Both the position numbers and the translations under genes were made by a program. Source: Desulfocapsa sp. (lineage in GTDB: Bacteria > Desulfobacterota > Desulfobulbia > Desulfobulbales > Desulfocapsaceae). Taken from it: a DNA stretch of 64,000 nt. The stretch is from positions 1 through 64,000 of the forward strand of contig JAQYVF010000017.1 of the NCBI GenBank assembly GCA_030145625.1, read 5' to 3'. Shown here piece after piece: positions 1 through 10,833 of this stretch (its first letter is position 1; each line of letters starts with the position of its first letter). A model generated the notes under the pieces. That model made no database searches and was not told the origin of the DNA. It was given only the letters and a program-made list of their open reading frames with translations.

Positions 1-1
1 A

Positions 2-169
2 GCCCCCATGTGTCTTCAATATTATCTAAGAATAATCAATTCACTTCCCTATTTGAAATTGCCCCTTTCTGGTATTGAGATACCGAACCAGAATGAATTT
101 GACCTCCTGAGCAATATACGCGATAATCATATTGTTCAAGATAGTTCGACAAGGGTTTTGTCTCTTTAA
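2..169 (+). CDS. C-terminal part of an ORF entering from the left window edge, unknown product
   Basis: Open frame from base 2 to TAA at 167-169 (..LPLSGIEIPNQNEFDLLSNIRDNHIVQDSSTRVLSL*); no recognised domain. Confidence 0.3.
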   Translation, partial: APMCLQYYLRIINSLPYLKLPLSGIEIPNQNEFDLLSNIRDNHIVQDSSTRVLSL

Positions 170-423
170 AAAGTACTACTGACTGAGGGGGAAGGAGAAA
201 AATATATCATTATACCAATCTCTTTCCTAATGTGATCACAACCATTGTCCTCGCCCACTATAAACATACACTTACTACTGATTTCCCCTATGAACTGAAA
301 GGAACAGTACACCACATAATCCCCACCTATGATTATGAACGTTCATCCGGAGATATGGCACCTTCCATTGGACAGACAAATCAAAAGAACTGCAAGTGTT
401 TGCTATGTAAGGGATAAAATATT

Positions 424-2406
424 ATGTCATTAAAAAAGAAGATCTTACTCTTTGCCAGCACATTTTTATTTCTCATTAGCACTGGAATTATTACATCCTT
501 CAAAAACCATCAATTTATTCAACAATTTCATGAGGAAATCGAAGCAATAGCAACCATTCAAGAGCAATACATCAACATAAAATATAATATTGAAGATTCT
601 ATAATGATCCCCCACGACTATCTTATTCGTGGGAATCAAAAAGAAAAAGAAAACTTTTCCAAGTCACTTCACAGTATCAAACAAAATATACAATATCTTG
701 AACAACTACTCCTTTTTTATTCAAAAGAACACCCCTTTGGTATTTTTAAATCTTTGCCAGATAGTCATCAACGACTGCAGAAACTTAAAAAAGAACTTCC
801 AATATTTGAACAGATTGTTGCTGGTATTTTTGCACTGAACCATATCCAGGATAATCAAGCCGCTGGAAAATTAATGGAAGAAATGGATACATTCAGCAAA
901 GGATTTAGAGACAAAATCACCAGTGAGAATGATTACTTCATTTCTCTTTTACATCAAAACCTGAATACTCTCAGCGCAAGAGAACATTTGCTCTACGTAA
1001 AAGTTCAGATAGTTGAAAGTATTGTCCTTCTCATCGGTTTTTTTCTGAGCTTCTATCTTTATCTGAGTATTATCAAACCGGTAAATCATCTACTTAAAGT
1101 TACTAGGGCAATAGGTGAAGGAAACATGTCGTCCAGAGTAGATCTTAAGAATGCAGATGAATTTGGCGAATTGGGACGGTCCTTTAATAATATGCTCCAG
1201 GAATTAACAATCACCTATGAACGGTTGAACTCCATTTTTCAAGGATCAGGAGACGCCATGCGGGTCATTGATAAAGATTTCACTGTGCTTCAGGTGAATA
1301 ACGAGATGGCCAATTTTTGCACTATCCCACTTGCTGAGAATAAAGGTATGAAATGTTATGATCAGTTTAACAGTGTACACTGCCATTCTGAAACCTGCAC
1401 CCTCCAGCAAATGCTTGGTGGCAAAAAAAGACTACAAAGCGAAACAATAAAACAAACCACAACCGGAGAGTCAATTCCAGTCGAAATGATCGCCACTCCC
1501 CTACTGGTTGAAGGAAAAATTGCCGGCGTCATTGAATCCTTCCGAGACATCAGTGAACGCAAAAAAGCAGAAAAAGACAAGGAACTCCTCCAGTCACAAT
1601 TACTCCATGCCCAAAAACTAGAGTCTGTGGGCCAACTGGCAGCGGGTATTGCTCATGAGATCAATACCCCCACACAATATATCGGTACCAACATTGATTT
1701 CATGGAAGAGGCCACTCAAGATATCAATGAGTTGATGACTCAGATACAGGAAATAGGCAAAACAGCACCCAAAGAGGTCAAGGAGGCCATAGACAAAGCT
1801 TTAGAGAAAGCTGACTGGGAATACTTGTCCGAAGAATTACCCCAGGCTATCACTCAATCCCGAAACGGGATCAAACGAGTCAGTTCTCTTGTCCTGGCAA
1901 TGAAAGAGTTCTCTCATCCGGGAAGCAAGGAAAAAGAATCACGGAATCTCAACCAGATCATCAACACCGCAGTAACGGTGGCTCGTAACGAGTGGAAATA
2001 CGTATCCGATATGAAACTGGACTTAGCCCCACAGCTTCCCGACATCCCGCTGCTTGCTGATGAGATTGGACAGGTTATTCTCAACATGCTCGTCAATGCA
2101 AGCCATGCCATCGATGAGAAACTCACCAATAACCCAGGTGGTGGTGAGAAAGGGAGCATCACTATCCAAACAAGACAGCTTGACAACAGAATAGAAATCC
2201 ACATCAGTGACACCGGCAACGGTATCCCGAAAAACATTCAGGATCGAATATTTGATCCTTTCTACACCACTAAAAAAATTGGCAAAGGAAGCGGTCAGGG
2301 CCTAGCTATCTGCCACGATGTGATTGTAAAAAAACACGGCGGGAGTATCGATCTTGAGACAGAACCAGGTAAAGGAACCACCTTTATTATTGGCTTACCT
2401 TTATGA
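424..2406 (+). CDS. Membrane sensor histidine kinase (HAMP, PAS, HisKA, HATPase_c)
   Basis: N-terminal TM plus periplasmic segment, HAMP region, PAS-like block, H-box 'GQLAAGIAHEINTPTQYIGTN', N/G boxes 'MLVNASHAI', 'ISDTGNGIP', 'GKGSGQGLAICHDVI'. Confidence 0.93.
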   Translation: MSLKKKILLFASTFLFLISTGIITSFKNHQFIQQFHEEIEAIATIQEQYINIKYNIEDSIMIPHDYLIRGNQKEKENFSKSLHSIKQNIQYLEQLLLFYSKEHPFGIFKSLPDSHQRLQKLKKELPIFEQIVAGIFALNHIQDNQAAGKLMEEMDTFSKGFRDKITSENDYFISLLHQNLNTLSAREHLLYVKVQIVESIVLLIGFFLSFYLYLSIIKPVNHLLKVTRAIGEGNMSSRVDLKNADEFGELGRSFNNMLQELTITYERLNSIFQGSGDAMRVIDKDFTVLQVNNEMANFCTIPLAENKGMKCYDQFNSVHCHSETCTLQQMLGGKKRLQSETIKQTTTGESIPVEMIATPLLVEGKIAGVIESFRDISERKKAEKDKELLQSQLLHAQKLESVGQLAAGIAHEINTPTQYIGTNIDFMEEATQDINELMTQIQEIGKTAPKEVKEAIDKALEKADWEYLSEELPQAITQSRNGIKRVSSLVLAMKEFSHPGSKEKESRNLNQIINTAVTVARNEWKYVSDMKLDLAPQLPDIPLLADEIGQVILNMLVNASHAIDEKLTNNPGGGEKGSITIQTRQLDNRIEIHISDTGNGIPKNIQDRIFDPFYTTKKIGKGSGQGLAICHDVIVKKHGGSIDLETEPGKGTTFIIGLPL

Positions 2407-2972
2407 GACTATGTCTTGAAACAACAATTCTCAACCATTGTATAAGGTTAGAAAATCCGACTCGTTGTAGCATCATGCCTGCCCTCCTACAACTTGACAA
2501 CCACGTTATCCTAGCCTAATGGGAATTTTTTTCAGGTATATAATATTAAAAAACACATCTTGAAATTTCTGATGAGTATTACAGATTCAATCAGCAAAGC
2601 CATTGAATTTTGCTGCCCACAAAAAAATAGTTTTTTACCATAAAACAAATTCTGATTACGATGAATCCTGAGCTCAACTTGGTGTCATTTCCGCGTAAGC
2701 GGGAATAATGTTACGGCAAGAAAATAAAGCTTAAATATCAACACAATACCTAATTTTTTTCTTATTTAGCTGAGTTTATTTGGTAATCACAAAACAAATA
2801 ATGTTTGCTTCTTACTTGAATATGGTATTTTATCTTAATACTTGAAGCACCTGCAATGCTCTGATCAAAAGCCTGCAACCAAAACAACCTTTCAATGCCG
2901 CCCCAACATTTTGTGAAAGATAAGTACTAATTGGATCATACTGTCAAGCCCTGATCATCCGAGCCCAGAGGC

Positions 2973-3048
2973 CCTTTACGGATACTCTTATTGGAACAAA
3001 CCATCCTTTACGGATATTCCTGTCGGGACAAACCATCATTTATCGGAT
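2973..3048 (+). repeat. 32-bp tandem repeat, two full units plus a partial
   Basis: CCTTTACGGATACTCTTATTGGAACAAACCAT / CCTTTACGGATATTCCTGTCGGGACAAACCAT / CATTTATCGGAT read directly. Confidence 0.7.
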
Positions 3049-3087
3049 AAAAAATCAGCTTAAAAGTAGTAGGTAGCATGCAGAAAC

Positions 3088-3603
3088 TTAGTGATGTTCA
3101 TCACCAAAAAGGAGATAACCATCACCGTTAAGGAAAGATTTCGGCCCCTTGCTTTTGGTGTAATCAGCAAAATGCAAACTGAACTGCGTATCGGTTACCA
3201 CCAGTGAAATTTCAGGATACTCCAGACGAAGGAACTCACTGAGTTCAAATGTCTGCAGGTTATTGCGGTCAGGAAAGACTTTTGCTTGGGGATAGCTGTG
3301 GGTGAGAAAAAAAGTAAACTCACGCGGTTTTTTGAAACCTTCAACAATCAATCCACGGAGAGTAACTGATAACCTCTCTTCACATTCCAAAATCTGCTGA
3401 GAACATATTTCAGCCAAGAAGATGTTGGTCTGTAACGGTGTAGCCTTGCGCCAGTCATTGACATAATCAACAGGTGTAGCAACAATGGCTGGAGGCATGA
3501 AAAACGAACCAATCTCTACTAGAGACTCGACAAAATCATCGGTGATCAGCTGCGACTGCCTACCCGCTACTGCTCCGGGATCAAAGCTTGACCCTGTTTT
3601 CAA
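3088..3603 (-). CDS. Hypothetical protein (171 aa)
   Basis: Intact ORF with plausible composition; no recognised family. Confidence 0.6.
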   Translation of the reverse strand: MKTGSSFDPGAVAGRQSQLITDDFVESLVEIGSFFMPPAIVATPVDYVNDWRKATPLQTNIFLAEICSQQILECEERLSVTLRGLIVEGFKKPREFTFFLTHSYPQAKVFPDRNNLQTFELSEFLRLEYPEISLVVTDTQFSLHFADYTKSKGPKSFLNGDGYLLFGDEHH

Positions 3604-3778
3604 ACCATGCTCCTTTTAGTCACCTAAGTCATCACTAGGATCAATCCTTGAGAGAAAACTAATCTGTCAATCTCAGGCTGACCCAAAACAAAAACTTTAT
3701 CTGATAGACATCGAAACATTCTTTCCACTTCATACATTCATGCTAGTATAGCATGGATATAGAAAAAACAGAAACCAT

Positions 3779-4810
3779 ATGCACGTTCACACGCTTATAA
3801 TCGGTGCCGGGCCAGGAGGCCTTGCCTGTGCCAGAACTCTTGCTCAACAAGGAATAACAGCTCTCGTCCTTGAACGCAAAAAGAGTATCGGACCTAAAGT
3901 CTGCGCCGGCGGGATCACCTGGAGCGGTCTAATCAGCCGGGTCCCTGAAGAACTTGCCGAGAAATCATTTCCGACACAACATATTCACACGCCCTGGCAA
4001 AAGGTACGTATAGAAGAAAAGACACCTATCATCGCTACAGTGAATCGTGAAAAGCTGGGTCAACAGATGGCACAACAGGCCATAGAAGCAGGGGCGATTA
4101 TACGAACCGGAACCATAGTACGCACAATCAAAGAGAAAAAAGTGATTGTTCAAGACAGAGCCAGTGAGCAAAAAGAGGAGATCTCTTTCGACTATCTGGT
4201 AGGAGCGGACGGTTCAAGTTCCCTTGTCCGAAGGCACTTGGGACTACGCAGCAGGCGTTTAGGAATAGGCATTAACTACCAGATCCCCGGTAATCTGCAA
4301 CAGATGGAGTGGCACCTGAATAATCGCCTCTTTGGGAATGGATATGCTTGGATATTCCCCCACTCCGACACAGTTTCCATCGGTGCTTATGCTGACAAAG
4401 AGACCATGGGGCCGACTCAATTAAAAACAAGCCTTCTTCACTGGGCTGGTAAGCAGGGATTTCAGTTAGGCAATCATCGGGCACGGGCTGAATACATCAA
4501 CTATGATTTTCAGGGCTGGAACTTTGGACACACTTTTCTCATCGGTGATGCCGCAGGTCTGGCCTCCGGTCTCACCGGCGAAGGTATCTATCCGGCCATC
4601 ATCTCCGGAGAAGAGACAGCTCTGACCATTGCCAACCCAAAACACTGCAGTAACAGTATGGATACACTCATAAATAAACATGATCAGCACAGTCGGATGG
4701 TAAGACTGAGCGCCAAAAACGGATTTCTTAATTCCCTGCTGGCAGAACTGATGACACTTGGTCTGCGAACAGGTATGGTCAAGTTCCACAAACTGGAAAT
4801 GGCGGTATAA
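3779..4810 (+). CDS. Geranylgeranyl reductase-family FAD-dependent oxidoreductase
   Basis: N-terminal Rossmann 'IIGAGPGGLACARTLA', 'KVCAGGIT', 'LVGADGSSSLVRR', 'LIGDAAGLASGLTGEGIYPAIISG' typical of the GGR family. Confidence 0.92.
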   Translation: MHVHTLIIGAGPGGLACARTLAQQGITALVLERKKSIGPKVCAGGITWSGLISRVPEELAEKSFPTQHIHTPWQKVRIEEKTPIIATVNREKLGQQMAQQAIEAGAIIRTGTIVRTIKEKKVIVQDRASEQKEEISFDYLVGADGSSSLVRRHLGLRSRRLGIGINYQIPGNLQQMEWHLNNRLFGNGYAWIFPHSDTVSIGAYADKETMGPTQLKTSLLHWAGKQGFQLGNHRARAEYINYDFQGWNFGHTFLIGDAAGLASGLTGEGIYPAIISGEETALTIANPKHCSNSMDTLINKHDQHSRMVRLSAKNGFLNSLLAELMTLGLRTGMVKFHKLEMAV

Positions 4811-4919
4811 ATACAAACACTACACGGAAAAAAGATTACCTGATGCCTGAGCGATACAATTCCATAAGACTCAGGTATAAATCCTTTCATCCCTCACTAT
4901 TAAAAATAACGGTATAATT

Positions 4920-5192
4920 ATGGCTCTCTCCCCCCCAAAAAAACCCAAAAGCATTCTTATAAATATCGCATTCCTCATCGTATCTGCCGGCATTCTCACC
5001 TTTCTCCTCAATGCCCCGGAAGAAACCACGGCCAAACTTCCCCTTGATGAAGACCACAGCCGCTTTGTCGATATGAAGAAAAAAGAGGCAGAAGTTTTCT
5101 GTAAAGATTGCCATATTGCAGAAGGGGTCTCTCCCCTGCCCGAAGACCACCCCCCCAAATACCGCTGCCTCTTTTGTCATAAAAGAGATTAG
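4920..5192 (+). CDS. Small membrane-anchored c-type cytochrome-like protein with two CxxCH motifs
   Basis: N-terminal TM helix followed by 'FCKDCHIAEG...YRCLFCHKRD': two CxxCH haem-binding motifs. Confidence 0.75.
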   Translation: MALSPPKKPKSILINIAFLIVSAGILTFLLNAPEETTAKLPLDEDHSRFVDMKKKEAEVFCKDCHIAEGVSPLPEDHPPKYRCLFCHKRD

Positions 5193-5261
5193 ATGGTCGA
5201 ATTAAATTTTCTCCATCATCAACCAGGATAACTGAAAACAGTTGTCTAGAAATGCAACCAG

Positions 5262-6824
5262 TCAAAATGAGGATTCTTTATCGGCCTGCCATATATTTTT
5301 CTTTTCTGTAATACCAGCCCTGATGTTTTCAACTGCAGTCATGGCTGTCAGCATTGAATGATCTGTATTATTGTATTTATGCATACCATTTCTTCCTATG
5401 AGAAACAGGTTTTCTATATTATCAGTATATTCCCTGATAACATGAAATTCATCATAAGTACCAAAATATGCGGGATATGCTTTCTTCATCCTGACAACGG
5501 TTGAATCCAGGACATCTTCCTTCTCAATAATATCAATTTGTGCCAATTCATTGATGGCAAAACTTGAGAGTTCATCATCCGTTTTGCTCCACAATTCATC
5601 CCCCTCTGTACAAAAATATTCCAGGCCAATCCACACGGTATCAGGATCTTTCACCATATACGGACTCCAGTTGTTGAATATTTGTATCCTTCCAATCTTT
5701 ATATCTCTTTCCTGAATATATATCCAAGTATCCGGCACAATATTATTTATTGATGGTATTGCTGTTTCATTTCCTATCTTCATCTTTTTCAAAAGCACTC
5801 CCACCGTCATAAAATCACGATATATCAGGCCATCAGCAACTTTTTTGACTTTATCCGGCGGATCAGGGGACATCACCTGAACAAGCTCTTTCACCGGCAT
5901 AGTTGAAAATGCATAATCGCAGGTGTAATCAGTTATCGTACTTGTTTTATTATGTTGTACTCTAACCGTTGCTACCTGCCCTCCTGATACGTCAATGCCC
6001 ACAACTTTGCTGCCCAAATGAATTTCTCCGCCCTTTTCAACTACCCTTCCGGCAACCTCCTCCCAGAGTTGACCTGCTCCCAATTTAGGATACAAAAACT
6101 GTTCAATTAAAGTCCGTTCGCTCTTTTTCGGTTCAACTGCATTGTCCTTTCCAAGAATATTTTTGGCAGCATGAATGAGAGTTTTTGTGACCGTTAATCC
6201 TTTTATCCGTTGAGCACCCCATTCAGGCTTGATTTTGTTACATGGGATCCCCCATACTTTTTCAGTATAATCTTTAAAAAAGATGAGGTAGAGTTCCTTG
6301 CCGAACCTGTTGATAAAAAAATCTTTGAGTGACTTTTCATTTTTGATCGGAAACAATTTACTTACAACATAACTCGTCCCGATTCTTAAAATCCTCATCA
6401 GGCCCAAGATTTTAAATGTGTGCCATTTTAAAGAAATCGGATAGTCAAAAAAAGTACGTAAAAATAAAATCCGTGAAAGTCGCCGCCGAATTAACATTAC
6501 AATATCTGTTCGTTCCGGATCAGGTGCCCCATCCTCTTCTGACACCGACAAATCCCTATTCAAGAGACGATCATCGGAAGATGGTTTCCCCTGTAGAGGC
6601 AATATATTCAGCCACCAGTTCATCACCCTATCAGACTTGGTGAAGAATCTGTGGCCACCGATATCCATACGATTCCCTCTATAGATAACTGTTTTTGAAA
6701 TACCACCAATATCTTCCGACATCTCAAAAATTATCGGCTTAATATCCGTCTTCTCAAGAAGTTCATATGCGGCAGTGAGTCCGGCAGGACCGGCACCAAC
6801 AATGACTGCTATTTTCTTTTCCAT
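5262..6824 (-). CDS. NAD(P)/FAD-dependent oxidoreductase (UDP-galactopyranose mutase/amine oxidase-like)
   Basis: '[19 protein letters not shown]', '[34 protein letters not shown]', C-terminal '[30 protein letters not shown]'. Confidence 0.88.
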   Translation of the reverse strand: MEKKIAVIVGAGPAGLTAAYELLEKTDIKPIIFEMSEDIGGISKTVIYRGNRMDIGGHRFFTKSDRVMNWWLNILPLQGKPSSDDRLLNRDLSVSEEDGAPDPERTDIVMLIRRRLSRILFLRTFFDYPISLKWHTFKILGLMRILRIGTSYVVSKLFPIKNEKSLKDFFINRFGKELYLIFFKDYTEKVWGIPCNKIKPEWGAQRIKGLTVTKTLIHAAKNILGKDNAVEPKKSERTLIEQFLYPKLGAGQLWEEVAGRVVEKGGEIHLGSKVVGIDVSGGQVATVRVQHNKTSTITDYTCDYAFSTMPVKELVQVMSPDPPDKVKKVADGLIYRDFMTVGVLLKKMKIGNETAIPSINNIVPDTWIYIQERDIKIGRIQIFNNWSPYMVKDPDTVWIGLEYFCTEGDELWSKTDDELSSFAINELAQIDIIEKEDVLDSTVVRMKKAYPAYFGTYDEFHVIREYTDNIENLFLIGRNGMHKYNNTDHSMLTAMTAVENIRAGITEKKNIWQADKESSF

Positions 6825-7247
6825 GAGTTCTTATTCTATTACGGAATAGCCTTATTTTTTTCTGCTTACGTACAAAGCTCAGCCCCCCCATACATACAAG
6901 CATATCCTACTGATAAAGACATAAAAAAACGATTACACCCAGAATGTCAATCCCGCCTTGCGGGAATGACGAAAAAAGTGGCTGATCTTCATACGTAATC
7001 AGATATTTTTTTACTCGTTACATCTGTAATTTACAGCAGTGGAAAAGCAGAACTTTGCATTGCTTATAATCACTTTCCAATACAGAATTCACCCTTAAGC
7101 CATGTGGTATAGAAAGCAATGGCCGGTAATACTCATAGGGCTATACTTGCAGTGCTTATGTGTCGGAGACAGAGGGAAGGAGGCGGAAAAAAGAAATGTC
7201 CTCCCTTAGGAGTTTTCCCATGGGAGGACATCTTCAGCTATGTTGAA

Positions 7248-8615
7248 TTATTGCTGACCGTTTTTCTGGATGGCAGGCATGATCATATGCCAGGAAAAGG
7301 GTGTGTTACCTCCATAGTTCCCGATCAGATTCAGAAGAAGGATATCTCCCCGATCAACACAACCGGAGCCACAGTCATCCTCCCGGGAAACTTGCATAAA
7401 CTCAGATTGAAAGACAATCTGTAACCCGCCTGGTGCCCAGACAGGAAAGTAGTCATTGTATCCGGTCGTCAGCTGAGAAGGTGTCACCACACTCTCTTCA
7501 GTATTAACGATAAAAATTGACTTGTAAGATGGATCGGCTGGAGCACCGGCACCTTTGTAGCTTTTACCATAGGCAAGCCACATGGAATCTGGACTCCAGG
7601 AAGCAGGGGCAGTTAGCTTGCTCCAGCCTGTTGTTACAGCATCATTTGCCGCATCAAGGGTCTTCAGGGCAGTGCCGTCAGAGGAACTTATGGTCCTCAG
7701 TTCGTAGTAGTATTTGTAATTTGGCACAATAACAGTGCTGGTATACTGTTTCCACAGATAGACAATCTTATTGCCATCCGGACTCCAGGATGGCCAGTAA
7801 TGATAGATAGTTGCCAGATCACTACCTCTTGTTGTCAACTGGGTATGCATGGTGCTGTCCGGCTTCACCTTATAAACCCAATTGCCAGTCCCGTCAGAAC
7901 CAGTGTAAGCCAGCCACTGCGAGTCCGGACTCCATGAATAATGTCCTGCTTGTACACTTATGTTATTGGAACCTGCATTGTAGGTACCAGACACCCGGAC
8001 TGGGGATGTGCCGTCATTTGGAGCAACCATCAATAGATTGTTTACCTGGTATGCGATCATGGATCCGTCAGGACTGACCACTACGGCCCTATCTTCTTCA
8101 CTATCAAGAACAGAGTGAGCCGCACTTAGATCTGTCTGGCCCGTACCATCCTCGTTCATCCGCCAGACTCGATCTCTATAATTTGGAAGAACAGCACCCA
8201 GCGTATCAATATTATAATACACCTTATTATCAGTTGAAAAACTGGCGTTACTGTCTTTAACCGTGTTAGTTGTCAGTTGCGTAAAAGAACTGCCATCCGG
8301 TTTAATTTTGCACACCTCATAATAGGCATCAAATGTTCCACCAACCTCAGCGGTGAAGGCGATCCATTCCCCGTCCTTACGCCATGGTTGAACATTATCA
8401 TAGTGATAATCGGGGGACGAGGTACCTCCCATAATAAAACTTTGCCCAAGACCTGTGAAGGTTGCATCAGTTGTCAGCTGGACTACATTGCTTACCTTGG
8501 AGGTGTCTGAGACTCCTGTGGTTCCCCAGTCAGTTGCAGCACCGGCAAACGAGCAGGTAATTAACAGAATGACAAGACTTGTGAATGACACATTTAATCG
8601 TTGGCGACTCGACAT
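7248..8615 (-). CDS. Secreted TolB-like / PD40 beta-propeller protein
   Basis: Signal peptide; repeated 'SWSPDSQWLAYTGSDGTG', 'SWSPDGNKIVYLW', 'SWSPDSMWLAYGKS', 'VWAPGGLQIVFQS' motifs. Start moved to the internal Met (MSSRQRLNV). Confidence 0.88.
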   Translation of the reverse strand: MSSRQRLNVSFTSLVILLITCSFAGAATDWGTTGVSDTSKVSNVVQLTTDATFTGLGQSFIMGGTSSPDYHYDNVQPWRKDGEWIAFTAEVGGTFDAYYEVCKIKPDGSSFTQLTTNTVKDSNASFSTDNKVYYNIDTLGAVLPNYRDRVWRMNEDGTGQTDLSAAHSVLDSEEDRAVVVSPDGSMIAYQVNNLLMVAPNDGTSPVRVSGTYNAGSNNISVQAGHYSWSPDSQWLAYTGSDGTGNWVYKVKPDSTMHTQLTTRGSDLATIYHYWPSWSPDGNKIVYLWKQYTSTVIVPNYKYYYELRTISSSDGTALKTLDAANDAVTTGWSKLTAPASWSPDSMWLAYGKSYKGAGAPADPSYKSIFIVNTEESVVTPSQLTTGYNDYFPVWAPGGLQIVFQSEFMQVSREDDCGSGCVDRGDILLLNLIGNYGGNTPFSWHMIMPAIQKNGQQ

Positions 8616-8874
8616 TGTTCCCCCCTCTTTCTGACTCAACAAATTATATAAGCATACACTGTAAATTATCTTTTTAATTTACTATGCTATTTATATCACG
8701 ATATCCCCATAGCAACAAGCAGTTAGTACCTGTTCGCAACGGATTATTTCCTCATGATTTTTCCTTACTCTCAAAAATAACTCTAAATGTCGACCAGATG
8801 CCTACTACTCAATTCATCGAGCACCTCGATTTAGAAAAAAATTTCTCGTGAATGAACAGCCATTCGTTATCGGG

Positions 8875-10833
8875 TTATTGTTTTTTCTGTTCAACAAGAG
8901 ACTTGATCCGCGCTAGATTGATTCCGGCTCCTGGAAAGCCCGGATCAAGTTCAACCGCCTGTTGAAAATGCATGGCCGCCTGTTCATACTCTCCACGTTC
9001 TGCAAAGAGGATACCCAGATTATTGTGGGCACCGGCAAAGGCCGGGTTGTTGCGCAGAGCTTCCAGGAAGTGAAACTTGGCTTTCTCTGCATCTCCACCC
9101 TCACGGTACAGCAGCCCCAGATTGTTCTGCAGCCCGGCATCATTAGGATGCGTTTCAAGTTGCTTCTGCAAGATGGCTATTCTCTCCTCAAGCTCCCGGA
9201 GCAGACCGGACAGATCACGCATGTTTTGCTTTGCATCTTCAAACTCAGGCCTAATGGCCAAGGCCTTGGCGAAATGCACCTTTGCTTCCAGATACCGTTT
9301 ATCCTGAGCCAGTAGCACCCCAGCATTACTGTGCGCCTCAGCAAAATCCGGATAGAGTTCAAGGGCCACCAGAAATTGATGCAAGGCTTCATTCCGCCTG
9401 CCCAGGGAAGCAAGACTATTCCCCAGGTTATAGTTGGCCTCGGCATAATCAGGTTTGAGCTGCAAGGCGATCAGGTAATGCTCTATTGCCTCATTCTCTC
9501 TGCCGTTGCGAGCGAATGCGTCGCCAAGATTGTTATGGGCAATCCAGTTATTCGGATAAATATTGACTGCATGTATAAAAAGGGTGCTACTGGATCGCCA
9601 GCGGGTAGCCTGGCTGTAACTGAGAAAGGAAAAAACAGCCAACAATGTAATGGCTGCAACCGATATTGACCAAGCCCAGCGCCTACTGCGTCTGCTCAAT
9701 GTCACCCCAACCCAGGTCAATCCAATGATTAAACCGATAATGGGGATATAGGTGTAACGATCTGCCACTCGGTGCGGTCCGTCATGAATGAGCCCCGCAA
9801 CAGGGAGCAAGGTAATGACAAACCACAGCCATCCCACGAGCAGGAAAGGGAATTTTTCACGAAGCAGGAATACAAAACCAGTTACACCTGCGAAGATCAA
9901 GGCTGCTACAATAAGAAGATTAAGCTCAGGCGTTTCGTTATATGGATAGAGAACAGTCAAATGAACCGGCCAGAAAAATTTCTCCAGGTAATGCTGGAAA
10001 AACAGGAGAAAATCATACTGCCAGTAAGGGGAAAGGGTCTTTGACTCTATGTGCAGATCCTGCATGGCGCCGGTACTGATCAGAACAAAAAGACCGGCTA
10101 TCAACAACAGCCCTGTTTTTTCAAGGAGGATCCGGATTAGAGATGTGTTCGGAAATCCCGGCCGCCCGGAAGTGTGACCAGCAGTACTGAACCGACGTAA
10201 AGGCCAGAAGTCGAGGAGCAGCAGGACCAGAGGCAGAGTGATCATCATCGTTTTAGAGAGCAGCCCCAGGAAATAGACCAGTATAAGCAGAAGAAAATAC
10301 CAGAACCACTGCCTTTCAACCGCCTTGCTGTACACCCAGAGAGACAAGATCCAGAAAAATCCGCACAGCAGATCCTTTCGATCAGACACCCAGGCAACAG
10401 ACTCGACATGCAGTGGATGCACAGCAAAAAGAGCAGCGGCAAATCCGCTTGCCCAAGTCGCTCCCGTCAATTTCCTGAGGACAAGAAAGAGAAACAAGGT
10501 GTTCATGAGATGGAGAAGAAAACTGCTGAAATGGTGCCCGACAGGATCAAGCCCGAAAAACTGATAATCTGTGGCATGACTCAGCCATGTAAGAGGATGG
10601 AAGTGGCCATGCAGATGGGTGGTAAAGGCCCAACGCATGGTATCCAGAGTCACTCCCTGCTGGATATGTTTGTTTTCCGTAATGTAGATTGGATCATCGA
10701 AATTGATGAACTCAAAACTTGTCACCTGCAGAAAAACGGCTGTAATCAGGATGGCAAGAAGAGAGCAAACCAAAAAGATGATTCGTGGACGATCTGCATC
10801 CATACTGCTCTGTTGTATTCCGTTCATATTCAC
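8875..10833 (-). CDS. Polytopic membrane protein with C-terminal TPR array (TMTC-like architecture)
   Basis: N-terminal multi-TM half with 'FINFDDPIYITENKHIQQG' and 'HPLHVESVAWVSDRKDLLCGFFW'; C-terminal TPRs ('NYPNNWIAHNNLGDAFARNGRENEAIEHYLIALQLKPDYAEA'). Confidence 0.9.
   Translation of the reverse strand: MNMNGIQQSSMDADRPRIIFLVCSLLAILITAVFLQVTSFEFINFDDPIYITENKHIQQGVTLDTMRWAFTTHLHGHFHPLTWLSHATDYQFFGLDPVGHHFSSFLLHLMNTLFLFLVLRKLTGATWASGFAAALFAVHPLHVESVAWVSDRKDLLCGFFWILSLWVYSKAVERQWFWYFLLLILVYFLGLLSKTMMITLPLVLLLLDFWPLRRFSTAGHTSGRPGFPNTSLIRILLEKTGLLLIAGLFVLISTGAMQDLHIESKTLSPYWQYDFLLFFQHYLEKFFWPVHLTVLYPYNETPELNLLIVAALIFAGVTGFVFLLREKFPFLLVGWLWFVITLLPVAGLIHDGPHRVADRYTYIPIIGLIIGLTWVGVTLSRRSRRWAWSISVAAITLLAVFSFLSYSQATRWRSSSTLFIHAVNIYPNNWIAHNNLGDAFARNGRENEAIEHYLIALQLKPDYAEANYNLGNSLASLGRRNEALHQFLVALELYPDFAEAHSNAGVLLAQDKRYLEAKVHFAKALAIRPEFEDAKQNMRDLSGLLRELEERIAILQKQLETHPNDAGLQNNLGLLYREGGDAEKAKFHFLEALRNNPAFAGAHNNLGILFAERGEYEQAAMHFQQAVELDPGFPGAGINLARIKSLVEQKKQ

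Noticed and set aside
1914-2237. Minus-strand ORF of 107 aa inside the first histidine kinase
   Set aside because: Antisense to a strongly supported HATPase_c coding region; composition typical of shadow ORFs.
2973-3048. 32-bp tandem repeat considered as a CRISPR seed
   Set aside because: Head-to-tail units with no spacers and only two full copies.
8962-9669. Several plus-strand ORFs opposite the TPR protein
   Set aside because: Antisense of repetitive TPR codons; no domain signature.
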